A stretch of DNA of 64,000 bases from Liolophura sinensis. Lineage: Eukaryota; Mollusca; Polyplacophora; Chitonida; Chitonidae. The notes under the pieces are model-generated. The model searched no databases, was not told the DNA's origin, and was given only the letters and a program-made list of their open reading frames with translations. The translations under genes and the position numbers were made by a program. Positions 1 to 13,070 of the stretch are shown one piece after another (position 1 is the first letter of the stretch; each line of letters opens with the position of its first letter). The stretch spans positions 9,648,706-9,712,705 of the forward strand of contig NC_088296.1 of the NCBI RefSeq assembly GCF_032854445.1. Reading direction: 5' to 3'.

Positions 1-518
1 CAACTCAAGCTGGCAGAAACTCATGTGACGCTTGCTGCAAACTGGAACTGAAATTGTGTTAATTGTAAACCTGCTCCACAGTCTTATTACCATTTTATAT
101 TAAGCAACAATGAACTTAAATGTTAAAGTGTAAACCATGCCTGATTTTCAGGCATAACTTGCAGTTCTTATTCTGTTCTGGTATGTATATATTTTAAAGG
201 CACAGACATCTGAACAATTTGTATGCCTAGTGCACATAAATGGAATAAAGTCCAGCAGTTCATTGAGCAGCCTATCTTGGATTTTAGTTTGTAATTAGAC
301 CTATGTAGCCTACTGCAGTGTTTAAATGATACTGCAAATCTCTCCTGTGACTCAATTCCAGACTGCCTCATTGTGAGAATTTTGTTAATCTTAGAAAGGC
401 AATCTGGTTTCCTCCACCCATACAAATTCGTTAGCTTGGCATTAAACGCCAATGAAACAAATCGATCAATAACATAAAAAAAAAAGTCCCTTACAGCATG
501 AATTGATGAGGGCACATT

Positions 519-640
519 TATGGTTTATTTATTTATTTATCTGATTGGTATATTACATCATACTTTTCACTTGTTTGTTGCCGGCTAGCTTTATGTTGGG
601 AGGAAACCAGGCAGTTCTCCCATAGTTATAAATGCTAAAA
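519..640 (-). mobile_element. SINE-A 3' fragment, diverged
   Basis: (TTTA)n, then GATTGGTATATTACATCATA and GGGAGGAAACCAGGCAG. Confidence 0.65.
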
Positions 641-937
641 TGGTGTGTGGTTGCCCAACTATAGAAACTGCTTAGAGCTAGTGATCAGTCCATTGATGAA
701 TGATCAACAGAGTGATGTATTGTGTTGTATTTATTTTATTTAATATCCGATTGTTGTTGAATGCATGCCAAATAATTTTTTACTTTATTTTTCACTAAAT
801 GTTTGCAAGTTACGGCCATACTAACCCACATATGACAACATGTACATGTCATACTGATGGAAGTGGAGGGTGGTAGTGGGCTGCCTCTGTCCTGTCTGTA
901 GACCAGGTGTTAGCTCGCCAGCCAGGCCAGTCAGTGC

Positions 938-1162
938 AATGACCCAGAAGTCTCTCACCAATGCGGTTGCTTTGAGTTTATGTCTAGCTCATGACCCCTT
1001 CCTCCCTGGTCATACATGGGGTGGTCTGTCACCAACCTGCGGATGGTTGGTGTTTTCCCTCTGGCTCCTCTCGGTTTCCACCCCCACCATAATGCTGGCT
1101 GCCATCGTAGAAGTGAAATATTCTTGAGTATGATGTAGAACACCAGTCAAATAAGTAAATTA
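938..1162 (+). mobile_element. SINE-A, head-truncated
   Basis: ATGACCCAGAAGTCTCTCACC through TTCTTGAGTATGATG; diverged. Confidence 0.85.
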
Positions 1163-1729
1163 ATACTGGTAGAAGGCAGGTGGCCTCCCACAATCTTCAT
1201 GTAACACCACACGAGAGCACTGTCATATTATTATTGCCTCCATGGCTCTAGGAATAGCACGGAAATCCAGAAACTTACCTGTTTAATTAAGTTCTGGCAG
1301 AAACAGGATTGAACCCGTGTTGTGCTGTAATTCATGCAGGTGTTCCAATTTGGCCTTATGGCATATGTCAAGAGCAATGAAGTGTTTGAATGAAGTACCT
1401 GCCAAAGTGCCCTGGGTGTGGTGCTGATCTCCTCTCTGCTCTAGTTTACTCTATCAGTCAAACAGCCTAGCTGAGGCTGGCATTTAAATTTCTGGATGAT
1501 ACATCATTTTCTTTGGGCCCTATTCATTTTTTTTTTTTTTTTCAACTTGAATGATTTCATAGTTTTGAACGCCATAATCATTATTTGTTCACTTATAACG
1601 CAGAAGTCAGATTTATGCACAGGAAAACCCAACAACTTAAGAAAGTTAATATAGGAAACTTATTGTACAGCAGTATGTACTCTTGAACTAATGTTGTGAT
1701 TGGCTGAAAACCTTGTCTGCAGTCAATCT

Positions 1730-1904
1730 GTCGCCAAATAACTCAAAAACCTCGAAACAAGGGACATAACTCTCATCGCCCAAAAAGATCGACCTTGCCT
1801 TGTGAGCCTGCGCGGTCGAATGAACCGGAAACAATCAACACGTGGGTTAAACTGTCATTCCGTGAACGCGGGAAAGAAGCGATGATGTGATGCTGTAGCC
1901 ACAT
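1730..1904 (+). promoter_or_regulatory. Predicted promoter and non-coding first exon of TDRKH
   Basis: CpG dinucleotides cluster from about 1730 to 2050, whereas surrounding DNA is CpG-poor. The cluster includes GCGCGGTCGA, CACGTG and GAACGCGGG. It contains a strong donor, ACAT|GTAAGT, with the exon ending at 1904. The first coding exon starts after a polypyrimidine acceptor at 19784, so a 5' non-coding exon must exist, and this is the best upstream candidate. It would carry minimal upstream ORFs (ATG ATG TGA, ATG CTG TAG at 1882-1898). The start site is not determinable from sequence. The assignment to TDRKH is inference; the exon could belong to another transcript. Confidence 0.45.
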
Positions 1905-3627
1905 GTAAGTTATCTCTCTTTTTACCAAATTATGTTCGTCGTCTTTAGACCTCTTGATCCGCGTGATGCGTGAATTTGACTCTCGTGAAGTGTACTCTTG
2001 CTGAATTCATGCGAAGTTCGTCCTAAATTTTGGTTGAAACCGAAAGTAAACATCTCAGTGAACAACATCAGCTACATATGCCTGGACAGCAATGCTGCGT
2101 CATTGCTTCTGTTGTTGTTGAACGTGATGCTTAATACCAAGTACTGGAATGTTGCCAATCACGGCTCAGACAGCAGTGAAAATGCTCAAAGCATATGCCA
2201 GTTTTTGTCAGTAGCAGTAGCAGTGGTTACAGCTATGGCGTGACTGCAATTACGTGTTTACCAGCTGCATAAATGTGGTTATCTTAAGTACATCCCGTTC
2301 TGCATGGATAGATATATATATAGGCCTACTGCTGTAGACATGGTAAAGGTACAGAATATTCGTATCTAGGTCGGGGGGGGGGGGGAGGGGTAGAAACGTG
2401 CAGTATTATTGCAGGAAAGTTATATGTAGCATAATGAACAATGCCCTATTCATTAGATCAGACTTGGCTACTATAGCACTTGTCATATAGCTGTCAGATA
2501 TAATATTGTATTAATATGAATGTCTGAGTTCACTTAGTGACCTGTAGAAAATAAGATATTATTATTTATTGAAATTGATATAACACCCCGTACAAACCAA
2601 AGTCCGTAGCCAGCTCTAGACTTCCATGGTTATAGGCCTAATCTCTGAAGAAATATTTCAACTTAAACTCTTCTGTAAGTTTAAGATTATAATTTTGCCT
2701 TAAAATGATGATGCAGGGGGCTGTTATAAAGACTAGGTTGCTGTCATATGATAGAATGATGTCAGTTCTGAGAAGAAGAAGAATTCTTGAGAAGTGGTTT
2801 CAGTCAGCAATCAACAAGGCATCAGTGACCTTGTCTTCACCACTCTCCAAACGGGCATATACATCTAGTTAAAGGGATATTGTAGCCATCTGAATTATTA
2901 TACATCCTCCAAGATACAACGTCTAACACTTGTCCATTTCCAAGACACAGGGTATTTTCAAACCCATATTTAGATGCTGTGTATCCTTCAAAGTCTGTCT
3001 ATTCCTTGATCAGCAATGATCAGCTGTGGGGACTGCTTGGTGTAGGGGTTTTAGAACATTTCAGTTAAGCTCCTGTTACCTGACATATCTGGTGGCAACC
3101 CCACTGTAAACTACAAGTTGATCTCCGGACATTTTTATCAGTTGTAAATTGTCTCTAATGTGGGAGTTGTCGGCTTTTTAAGTCATCCATTGAGAACTTT
3201 TGTATCATGAGGATTACTGGATTCTTTAAGGCAGACCAAGCTTAGTGTCTTAGTGCAGTAATTTTTAGAGTGGACTAAAATAGCTGATATGGGTCCTTCA
3301 GGAAACCCAACTGCTGAACGTCATGTGGTCATAGTGAGCCTTGTGCACGCTGTGACATTAAAATGTGTCAGATTATCAAAGTGGTGCGTCAGTGTGTAAA
3401 ATATACCACATATGACTCAGTCTGACTGTGTCGCGCTCATGCAGGTTCTGTGCTGTGTTCTGTCGGGCTTCTCCTCATTCAGGGCCAAATACCAATTTTT
3501 AAATTGGACACCCTTTTATTAGTTTAATTTTGGCTAAAATATTTTCAGATATTAAGGAACTTGTGAAGGATTTTTATGTCTTTGTTATTGTCAAAATTGC
3601 AGGTAAATTGTTATACAGTCAGTGCAC

Positions 3628-4530
3628 ATGCTCATAGGGAAATTGTTCAAACATTTATGTTAAATAAGGCAGTATTCCTTATCACATAATTTGGGCTTTT
3701 CACATGGTCACAGGGAACTTGTTCAAACATTTATGTTAAATAAGGCAATATTCCTCATTATGTAATTTGGGCTTTTCACATGGTCACAGGGTACTTGTTC
3801 AAACATTTATGTTAAATAAGGCAATATTCCTTATCATGTAATTTGGGCTTTTCACAACGTCACAGGGAACTGGTTCAAACATTTATGTTAAAGAAGTCAA
3901 TATTCCTTATCATGTAATTTGGGCTTTTCACAAGGTCACAGGGAACTTGTTCAAACATTTATGTTAAATAAGGCAATATTCCTCATAATGTAATTTGGGC
4001 TTTTTACATGGTCACAGGGAACTTGTTCAAACATTTATGTTAAATAAGGCAATATTCCTCATTATGTAATTTGGGCTTTTCACAAGGTCACAGGGAACTT
4101 GTTCAAACATTTATGTTAAATAAGGCAATATTCCTCATTATGTAATTTGGGCTTTTCACAAGGTCACAGGGAACTTGTTCAAACATTTATGTTAAATAAG
4201 GCAATATTCCTCATAATGTAATTTGGGCTTTTCACATGGTCACAGGGAACTTGTTCAAACATTTATGTTAAATAAGGCAATATTCCTCATAATGTAATTT
4301 GGGCTTTTCACATGGTCACAGGGAACTTGTTCAAACATTTATGTTAAATAAGGCAATATTCCTCATCATGTAATTTGGGCTTTTCACATGGTCACAGGGA
4401 ACTTGTTCAAACATTTATGTTAAATAAGGCAATATTCCTTATCATGTAATTTGGGCTTTTCACATGGTCATAGGGAACTTGTTTGAATATATATGTTAAA
4501 TGTATCAGGCAACATTCTTCGTAATTTGAG
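3628..4530. repeat. 76-bp tandem array, about 12 copies
   Basis: The unit contains GGTCACAGGGAACTTGTTC and TAATTTGGGCTTTTCACA. Copies start every 76 nt and differ by a few substitutions; the outermost copies are most diverged, as expected for array growth from the middle. Confidence 0.95.
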
Positions 4531-4948
4531 CGAGGAGGAAGGGTTAGGGTGTGCTGTAATTTGGACGTGTGGTTAGGGTATCAAACTGTCCATATATTTT
4601 GATATTTGAGTGTTCAAAAAGGGCAAGTAGTAGGCTGTAGACAGCTGTCTACTGCCGTCCCTGTAGCCGCCTACTTTGAATATTCTTACTATTTCAATCA
4701 ATAGTAATTGTGACATAATTACTTTCAATTCAGCTGCATACTTTTGAAGTCTGACCTACTTCTCCAATTCGAAATGAAAACCCTGTTTGACCCTGTCACG
4801 CTTCATGTCTTATGCACTGATCTCATTTCATGTGCTGGAGTCGTGTATCATTAATGTAAGTGAATGTATATTAGATGATTATAAACCTTGCACATCAACC
4901 GTTCTGTTCCTGAATGTTTGTTTGTGTTGCATCGAACATGTACATAAA

Positions 4949-5155
4949 ATTATTTATTTATTTATTTAATTTTTTGGATTGGTGTTTTACACCTTACTCA
5001 AGAATGTTCACTTATACGGCAGCAACTATAACCATCTGCAGGTTGATAGCAGACCTTCTGTTCCCACATACGGCTGAGAGGAAGCCAGCATTAACTGGAT
5101 TTGAACTCACAGTGACTGCATTGTCCAGAGGCTTCTGGATCATTATTAGAGCTCT
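4949..5155 (-). mobile_element. SINE-A, diverged
   Basis: GATTGGTGTTTTACACC at the left; GAACTCACAGTGACTGCA at the right. Confidence 0.85.
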
Positions 5156-5892
5156 GTAGAGTACGTGTGCATGGGTGTAGGGCTACACTTATTATGTACA
5201 TGCATTATGTATTAATTCTGTGCCTCAAGTCATGGCGGAAGGAAAATTGATGTTATCATGATGACATTTGTGCAGTGCTGTCTTAAAACAAAGACCATCA
5301 TGAATTATTAACATAATTGTTATGAAAAAGACTGGTGAAAATTACGCCTAATAACACTTGCACCAGGACTTACAATGCTTATGCTCAAGCGGATATTATG
5401 ATGTGATGTCAACCGATCTTTTGTGCGTGAATTCATCTATGGCCTCTTGACTGTCTTGTATATATTCCGCATTTAAAACCTGCTATGGATCTGGGGCCAC
5501 TTTCACAAAACTTCGTAAGTTGTATTTCTTGTACCTTTCCTTGCAAAAGGTGTCTAACTTATAGTGCCATAAGGCGACGTTATTTATGAGCAAAGTTACG
5601 GAAATTTGATTGATGACATTTTGCGAAAGTGCTATGATTTCTCGATGGAAAGTGTAATTTGTGGAAAAGTTGTTCCACAGAGTACCATTGTTATGGCAAC
5701 TAGATTGGCATTGTCATAATTGTGTGTATTACATAATTGATGATTGGGCTTGTTTCGCAAGTGCTGTTTTCATTTTTGGTTGATACATAGGTCTATGCAG
5801 ATCTGATGATGAGTCACACGTCATGGTTTCCATGGTAACCATAATTGCCATTGATCAAGTGTATACTGTATATACTATGATCATAATTACAG

Positions 5893-5979
5893 TTCCACCC
5901 ATCATAATGCTCGCCGCCGTTCTATAAATGAAATATTCTTGAGTACGGCGTAAAACACCAATCAAATAAATAAATAAAT
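5893..5979 (+). mobile_element. SINE-A 3' fragment
   Basis: CATAATGCTCGCCGCCG and TTCTTGAGTACGGCG with a tail. Confidence 0.9.
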
Positions 5980-6107
5980 CAGACAATTCACATGCATGTT
6001 AATGCTGTATACTTTTCTGTCCAAATACATTAAACATTTTTACACACAGTTTTAAAAGAAAAAATGACATTATCTATTAACAGAAGAAACCTCCCGACTT
6101 CAAGCCA

Positions 6108-6270
6108 TAATCCTCTCCAGCTGCACGTGGGGAGGCCTGTCAGCAACCTGCGGCTGGTCGTGGGTTTCCCCCGGGCTCTGCCCAGTTTCCTCCCACCAAA
6201 TTGATGGCCACCGTCGCATAAGTGAAATATTCTTGAGTACGGCATAAAACACCAATCACATAAATAAAGC
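6108..6270 (+). mobile_element. SINE-A, 5'-truncated
   Basis: CAGCAACCTGCGGCTGGTCG and TTCTTGAGTACGGCA. Confidence 0.9.
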
Positions 6271-8129
6271 CATAATCTGAGCAGCGAGAGCTTATTGGGA
6301 CCTCATTGATCAAGGCTTTTCGACTCTGTGAGCCAGGGATGACCCTTTAATGGTCATACAGTACAGCTAGTACTACAGTATACAACATGTACCTATTCCC
6401 TATAGACACACACACACTAAAACTGTACCAGTGTAAGTTTGTGTGTATGGTGGGTGTGGCCTGCCAGTGTAAAGTCATCCCCTTTTGCCCTACTGAGTTG
6501 ATAAGCTCATTACCCACTGGCTCTATTCTGGGCACCATGCTAACATGCCTTCTCCTGGCATCACCCAACTCAGTCTGTATCACACCCACTCTCCTAATGC
6601 CTCTTCCGTCAACAAACTAAGTCTGTATTCATTCTGGCTACAATCATAGCACACCTGAGAAAGCAGTGCTCCAAACTACCATTGATGGTGTTTGAGGTTT
6701 TAAACACTGGTTAGACGTTGAAGTAGGCCATTTTGTTTTTGGATTTGTAGGTTTTGTTTGACATGGTTGGTAAGGATGCTGAGGCAGAGGCATAAAACAT
6801 GTCTTCACATACAAGAGAAAAAAAAAGACTCAGTGCATTTCTTAGGTGTATGTTATGTACTTTATTTACATGCATTTGTTTGATGATCTGCTTGCTCACC
6901 GATTAAATTATATTTGTTTATTTATTTATGTATTTTTTAACACGTACCCCTGTACATATACTTATTGAAGAGTATTTCATTCATAACTGTACACAACAGC
7001 AGTCTTTTTTTTTTTTTTTCTTAATGGACAAACATTAGGGGAGTTTTCACATCTTTTACAACTAAAGGTAAGAGAAAAAAAACTGCTCTGTCATATACGT
7101 GACTTGTCAACAATGTTAAACAACTTTTTTTTTTTTACATTTATACTGATCACCTGTCTTGTTATTATCTAAATCCAAAAAGTGACGCCCCTTTCCATCA
7201 GGAACGTTTCAAGTTCAGACGTATAGCTCCTCAGTTTTGTTCATCGCTCGTGTGATCTAAATTACGTTTTGTGAAACTTTTTACAGAGGCCTATGTTGTA
7301 GTAAATGTGATCATAAATAGTTGCCTAACGTTTTTGACAGGTCACATTATAAAGTATGACTTTTTTGACCTTTAACGTTTAACTCAAATCTGCCCTCTAT
7401 TCTTCATGGCACTCTCCAGTCGGATAAAAAAAAACAGAAGAAAAAATTTTTCCTTCTTCGGTTGCAGCGTATACTACAAACTCTGTAGTAAATTAAAAAA
7501 AAAAAAAAGAAAAAAAAAAACTTATGAGAACAGAAAAACAGACAAGATTATTAATCTTATCGAATGCCCAATATTTCTATCTTCTTCATTAGATGTGGGC
7601 AGACCATACTGAGCACCTCAGTTCTCTCCATTGTTCATCTACTCTGCTAAACTTTTGGGGAAATCACATGGTACAATAATACTTCTCTTCACCTTAAGGG
7701 ATAAAATAGCTTGAACTGGAAAACCTTATTAAAGAGTATTATGTGTTTGTCTGGACAGATAAATTGATCAAATTCTTTTGCGTGTGAAGCCCAAATTACT
7801 TTTAAATATCGAGTGTACAAAACGTTGAAAAGTTATCTTCACTTCGGACTTTGAAAAGATCAGGATTTGCAGCTGTTGACGGAGATTGAATGATGGACTG
7901 TTATTTAGCCTATAAGACAACATCTCTAACAAGTAGGACTAGGTTTTGTTGACGCCTCACATTTCTAACATAGTTGTGCTGAGAGATTATGAATGCGGAC
8001 AAAGTCAAGACTGGCTTTATTCCTTTATTCTCTGGTAAACTGACCTGGTCCGCCCAATTTGAGGATAGAGGATATTTGCCAGCACACCACAGACATGCTT
8101 CTGCGTAATGTGACTCCCACATCATAGCT

Positions 8130-8242
8130 TGCTTATTTATTTATTTGATTGTTTTTTTTTTTTTTTTACACAGTGCTCAAGAATATTTCACTGATTTGAT
8201 GGTGGCCAGCAGCCGTGATACCGCGACCATCTGCAGTTGCTC
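8130..8242 (-). mobile_element. SINE-A 3' fragment, diverged
   Basis: (TTTA)n GATTG, GCTCAAGAATATTTCACTG and a decayed CGACCATCTGCAGTTGC. Confidence 0.75.
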
Positions 8243-8505
8243 AAAACTAATTGATATTTATAAGGTACTTGCGTATCTTAAAAGTTTAGCATTTTTCAAG
8301 TGACACACTTTGCTAGATTCTGATGGAGTCATCAATGTTATAAAGTGAGATTGATTAATTTCCTAGTTGTGTGTTGTTGGTGTCAATAGTATCATTTTAT
8401 AGCCTTAATGTGATTTTGAAGGTGAAATTTTTACTTGAAATTCAGAAAACAAAAATGTTTACATTTCACGTATATGTAAACACTATTTTCAACGTTGCTT
8501 TAATA

Positions 8506-8652
8506 TGCAAATGGGAAGGTCTGTCAGCAACCTGCGAATGGCCGTGGGTTTCCCTCGGGCTCTGCCCGGTTTCCACCCACCATAATACTGGTCCCCGTTG
8601 TATAAGTGAAATATTCTTGAGTACAGCGTTAAACACAAATCAAATAAATATG
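8506..8652 (+). mobile_element. SINE-A, 5'-truncated
   Basis: CAGCAACCTGCGAATGGCCG and TTCTTGAGTACAGCG. Confidence 0.9.
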
Positions 8653-9754
8653 CAAATGTTGTGTGTCACACACACTGTACCAGTACATGTAAATTGATAA
8701 TTATTTGCTTTGTAACTGAAAATTAAATGTATATATTATTTATTGTTACCTTTAATTGCTCGTATATGTTTATCAAATTTATTTTTTTATATTTTTTTTA
8801 GGGGGGGGGGGATGGAGATAGAGAGGAATGTATATACCTAACGCAGTCACTGTGTCATAGCACTGTTTAATAAGCCGCTGCAAACATTTTCAAATGAGAC
8901 AAAAATAAATTAACTTTTTTTTTCTTCTCCTCTGCTTCACATTTTCACATGCCAATAATAACATGGTTGATGAAATACCCATCAACCTGTCAGCCAATCA
9001 AATTAACCGGAGCTCCGTTCCTAGTTACCTACATGTGATTGTATTTCACGATCATGCTTTTCTAACGCCTTTTTTATTGAAAAAAAAAAAAATTTAAATT
9101 AGGACTCTTCTACTTAACTTTTATTTAATTTAAAAGATTTTTTATAGAAGTTCTAGACAGGGACATAAATGACCTTGTCTTATTCAGTAAGACATATTTT
9201 TTGATGATTTACCTTCACTAAAACTACTTCAGGCATAGCAAATTTTTTTACTTTTCCACACGCATTTTCATTCCAATATATGGATGCGTTTTTTAATGTC
9301 TTTATTTTATTCCGAATAGTAAATGAGGAACGAAATACTCTGGATATGTAAATGAACTCCTGTTGTAGGAATTTCCATGTTATGTACATATACAGTACCC
9401 AAGGGAGCTGAAAAACCAGCTGAAATAACAAAGGTAATTCAACAGAATTACCTGATATTTACCTATTTCAGCTTGTGTAGAGCTGAATGTGACTACGTAT
9501 GTAAAAGAACTGCATTAATAACCGGCAGCTCCTCAGAGATTTGGCTTTACATAGTTAATTTACTTGGAAACCCTCCCGGTATTAATGTCAGTTTTTTTTT
9601 TCTTCAAAAGTGTACTTGCATTTTTACAGCTAGGACAGGATTTATTCAGACAACAAAATATCTCATAAATCTCTCCTCCCGCGTGCAGAAGTGTCATTTT
9701 AAATCATGTCATCAGTGCTGTTTGTCTCACAAAACAGAAAGATACAAACTTAAT

Positions 9755-10215
9755 GCCCCCCCACATTCCAACACACCACCCCACTCACCACCCCACCACC
9801 TCACTCACTTACCACCCCACCACCCCACTCACTCACCACCTCACTCATTTGCCACCTCACCAACCAACTCACCACCTCAAGCACCACACAACCCACCACC
9901 CCCACTAACCCTACTCAACCCCTGCTGGGACTCCCTCACCAGCCCTCCCTGGACTTCCCCTCCCCCCATCCTGCCATGGCAGCCGTCAAACACCCCCACT
10001 CTCCTCCTCCCCACCTTCCTGGCCAATCCCCCTTCCCCCCCTCCCGGGACTTCCCTTTTCCACCCTCCTGGGTCTGGCATGTCCACCTCACCCAGGAATC
10101 CCATCCCCCACTCCTGGAACACCCTCGCCCACCCCTCAGGACTCCCTCCACATTCCTCTTGGAAACTCACCCTCCCCTCCCCACCCCTCCTCCGACTCCT
10201 CTCTCCCCAACCTCA
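9755..10215. repeat. C-rich, purine-poor low-complexity tract
   Basis: About 460 nt are almost entirely C, A and T on the plus strand (CCACC/CACTCAC steps, then CCCTCC runs), so the minus strand is G-rich. It keeps long frames open on both strands (such as 9377-10288 +), but the composition, not coding, explains this. Confidence 0.85.
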
Positions 10216-11102
10216 ATTTCCTCCACATAATTGTTCTTCTTGGCAGAAGAGTTTAATAACAGCTTTTATCAATGCTGTAAGTTTATAATGTCAATACTCA
10301 TTTCCATGCATAAGTGGGTCGAAGTGACTGCTACTCTACTCTGCGGCTTATCCATACCTGAGCTTTGACAGGTATGTTATTCAACGTGACAGCCAACAGG
10401 CAGACACCACGGCTCTCATCAGGTAGAGCCTTACCCGCAGTTCAGTGCAGGACTCTTATGTACGTTGACAAAAACATGTCTCTTGAGGGTCAAGACGTCC
10501 TGTGAAGCCAGACTGAGGTGAACAAAGGGCCATGACCTGTCCACTTTACAAAGGTGTGAATGTTTTTCTGTAAATCTCTCTGACTTGTTACTGTGGTAAG
10601 CATTTAGCTGTCCTCAAGCCTGCATGTACACCCAGTATTACGTAACAAATCAGGCCGTCTCACTAAAGGCTGTAAATTACACTCGTTCTAGGCGCTGTGC
10701 TGCAAATAAGCTATGTATCCGCACCTACATGCATCAAGCAAATCTCTGTGTTGCTCATCTTGTCTGTCTGATATTTAGTCTGTCGGTAAAATCCTTATTC
10801 CATTTTTTAACATCGGCCAGTGACTTTATGAAGAAAGGCATAAGTTCAAGACGACAACTTATTTGTAGCGGATGGCACAGCTATTGAAAATTTGCGCTTG
10901 TTAAGAGTTAAGTTAGCACGGTCTTATAACGTTGTCATTCCATGATTTCATTATTAAATGAAAATCAAAGATCAGTATAAAATGTGACAGATTTCTGTCA
11001 GTGTATCAACATGAAATTGGATACAGGAGGGAGCAGCACTCCCTGAACAGTGCAGTTAATGGGTTGGGTGGGGGAGGCCTGCACACTTCCTTCCTTTGGA
11101 GT

Positions 11103-11257
11103 CTTAAGAGTCAGACAGTTGTTCAAATGTGTGGTATGATTTAAGCATCAGACAGTTGTTCAAGTGTGTGGTATGATTTAAGCATCAGACAGTTGTTCAA
11201 ATGTGTGGTATGATTTAAGAGTCAGACAGTTGTTCAAATGTGTGGTATGATTTAAGC
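11103..11257. repeat. 37-bp tandem array, 4 copies
   Basis: The unit contains CAGACAGTTGTTCAAATGTG then TGGTATGATTTAAG. Copies are nearly identical. Confidence 0.93.
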
Positions 11258-11376
11258 CTGGTGTAGTGCCTGGTACAGTGTCTGGTGTAATGCCTGATAT
11301 AGTGCTCCTAGTTGTTAATAGATATCAGTATATGTGCTTAATTTTCTGAAGTTGATGAATGATGAACATTTACTCT

Positions 11377-11696
11377 GTCAGTTACAAAGACTGTTCATAC
11401 CAGAGGCCCTCTGACAGGGTGTCAGTTACAAAGACTGTTCATACCAGAGGCCCTCTGACAGGGTGTCAGTTACAAAGACTGTTCATACCAGAGGCCCTCT
11501 GACAGGGTGTCAGTTACAAAGACTGTTCATACCAGAGGCCCTCTGACAGGGTGTCAGTTACAAAGACTGTTCATACCAGAGGCCCTCTGACAGGGTGTCA
11601 GTTACAAAGACTGTTCATACCAGAGGCCCTCTGACAGGGTGTCAGTTACAAAGACTGTTCATACCAGAGGCCCTCTGACAGGGTGTCAGTTACAAA
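11377..11696. repeat. 44-bp tandem array, 7 identical copies plus a partial
   Basis: Unit starts fall at 11377, 11421, 11465, 11509, 11553, 11597 and 11641, with a partial copy at 11685. I see no differences between copies. Each unit contains CAGAGGCCCTCTG, a 13-nt palindrome around its centre base. Confidence 0.96.
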
Positions 11697-11869
11697 CACC
11701 ACATTTACAAGTAAATATTAACAGTGACCAGACGAACAGTTTGCACACATAACGGTACCAAAAGTAGCCATAAATTCAATAATTATGCTATACAAAGCAA
11801 TACAAAAAGAACAATTAGCAAAGGACAGATTACAATTGAGTTATTGTGTATATATTGAAAATGTGTTTT

Positions 11870-12184
11870 TTACAAATTTTTTTTTTTTTCAAGCATGGTC
11901 AAATGAAACTTTTTACAGTTTGCTTTTGGAGATTTTGACTCTTTTAAGTCCCTTTCTAATGAGTTCCACAGTTTTGGATCATTGTATGAAAGGCTTTGTT
12001 TAACATACTTTGAGGAGGGGAATGGCACTTGGAGACTACCATTCGTGGTTGATCGGAAATGTTTTATAGTTGCAGAGTTGACAGGTTTAAATAGTGTATT
12101 CAGATATGTTGGGCACTTTCCGTGTAGTATTTTGAACATGTAGGACACATGCATGGGAGAGTCGTTTTGAACAGTAGCCTCCAA
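11870..12184 (-). mobile_element. LINE reverse-transcriptase C-terminal fragment
   Basis: About 104 codons are open on the minus strand with the layout of the region after the RT domain in several non-LTR retrotransposons: FKILHGKCPTYLNTLFKPVN, a basic RST stretch, then SLSYNDPKLWNSLERDLKES. The frame is closed by a stop just upstream, and no RT catalytic motif is present. It is a 5'-truncated, inactive relic. The clade is not assigned. Confidence 0.7.
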
Positions 12185-12220
12185 TTAAACCCTTGTTGTG
12201 ACATCAGTCTATTCAGAAAA

Positions 12221-12248
12221 CCGTACTTTCTCCATCAGGAAAGTACGG
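12221..12248. other. Perfect 10-bp hairpin
   Basis: CCGTACTTTC and GAAAGTACGG flank an 8-nt loop. It lies next to the LINE relic; role unknown. Confidence 0.6.
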
Positions 12249-12879
12249 CATCCATACATTCCTATATTCGTCTGGCAGTTTAGATGATACTTGTGATACA
12301 TTCTTCGTGTAAGACGAACCAATCAGCGTCCCATTTTTAACCTGGATAGGCAGACCACTGTTTTCACCCAACTAGCAGCACCCATGTCGTCACTGGATTC
12401 TCGGGCCTAGCTAAACAATCATAGCATAGTGAAGAAATATATTACAGGAATCTAACATTGTGGCTTCACTCTTATATAAGCCTGGCAGTCACGGAAAAGT
12501 TTTAACCACTTGCATCTGAATTGCAGTCAGGCATATATTGGCCATGTCGCCATACATAAAGGATCAGAACTAAAACTCAGCCCCCGTACTGTATGCACAC
12601 TTCGTTCCCCCACTCCCTCCCACCGCTAAACACAGAAATCGTTTATTATGTAATACTAATGGAATTGTTTAAGCGGAATAAAGACCTTGTAACTGTACAT
12701 TCCTGTATAACAAAGTCCTTGTCAGCTTCACGCCTCATACAATCCAGGAATGTGCAGTTACTGGGCCTTTCTCCACACCGGAATGAACACAAAAGTTTGT
12801 GAACTCACATTGCATGGTTCATACATGTTAACTGAGGGAAGCTACTGATTTAGTGTACATGTATTTCTCTATGAATCAA

Positions 12880-13070
12880 GTCCAGCTCATGCTGGCTTCC
12901 TCTCTGGCCGTAAGTGGGAAGGTCTTGCAGCAACCTGCGGATGGTCATGATTTCCCCTGGGCTCTGCCCGGTTTCCTCCCAGCATAATGGTGCTCGCCGT
13001 CGTATAAGTGAAATATTCTTGAGTACGGCGTAAAACACCAATCAAATAAATCAAATAAATAAATAAATTC
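12880..13070 (+). mobile_element. SINE-A, 5'-truncated
   Basis: Starts at the B-box-like CAAGTCCAGCTCATGCTGG; 3' end TTCTTGAGTACGGCG. Confidence 0.92.

Larger units (their letters stand above)
1..1729. other. Upstream flank without a supported gene
   Basis: No convincing coding exon is seen. The region holds a diverged minus-strand SINE-A fragment (519-640), a plus-strand SINE-A copy (about 938-1162) and a poly-T run near 1528-1545. Short ORFs are AT-rich or lie in the SINE. Confidence 0.7.

Noticed and set aside
168-515. 115-codon minus-strand ORF near the window start
   Set aside because: No recognisable domain, AT-rich codon use and no splice context; probably chance.
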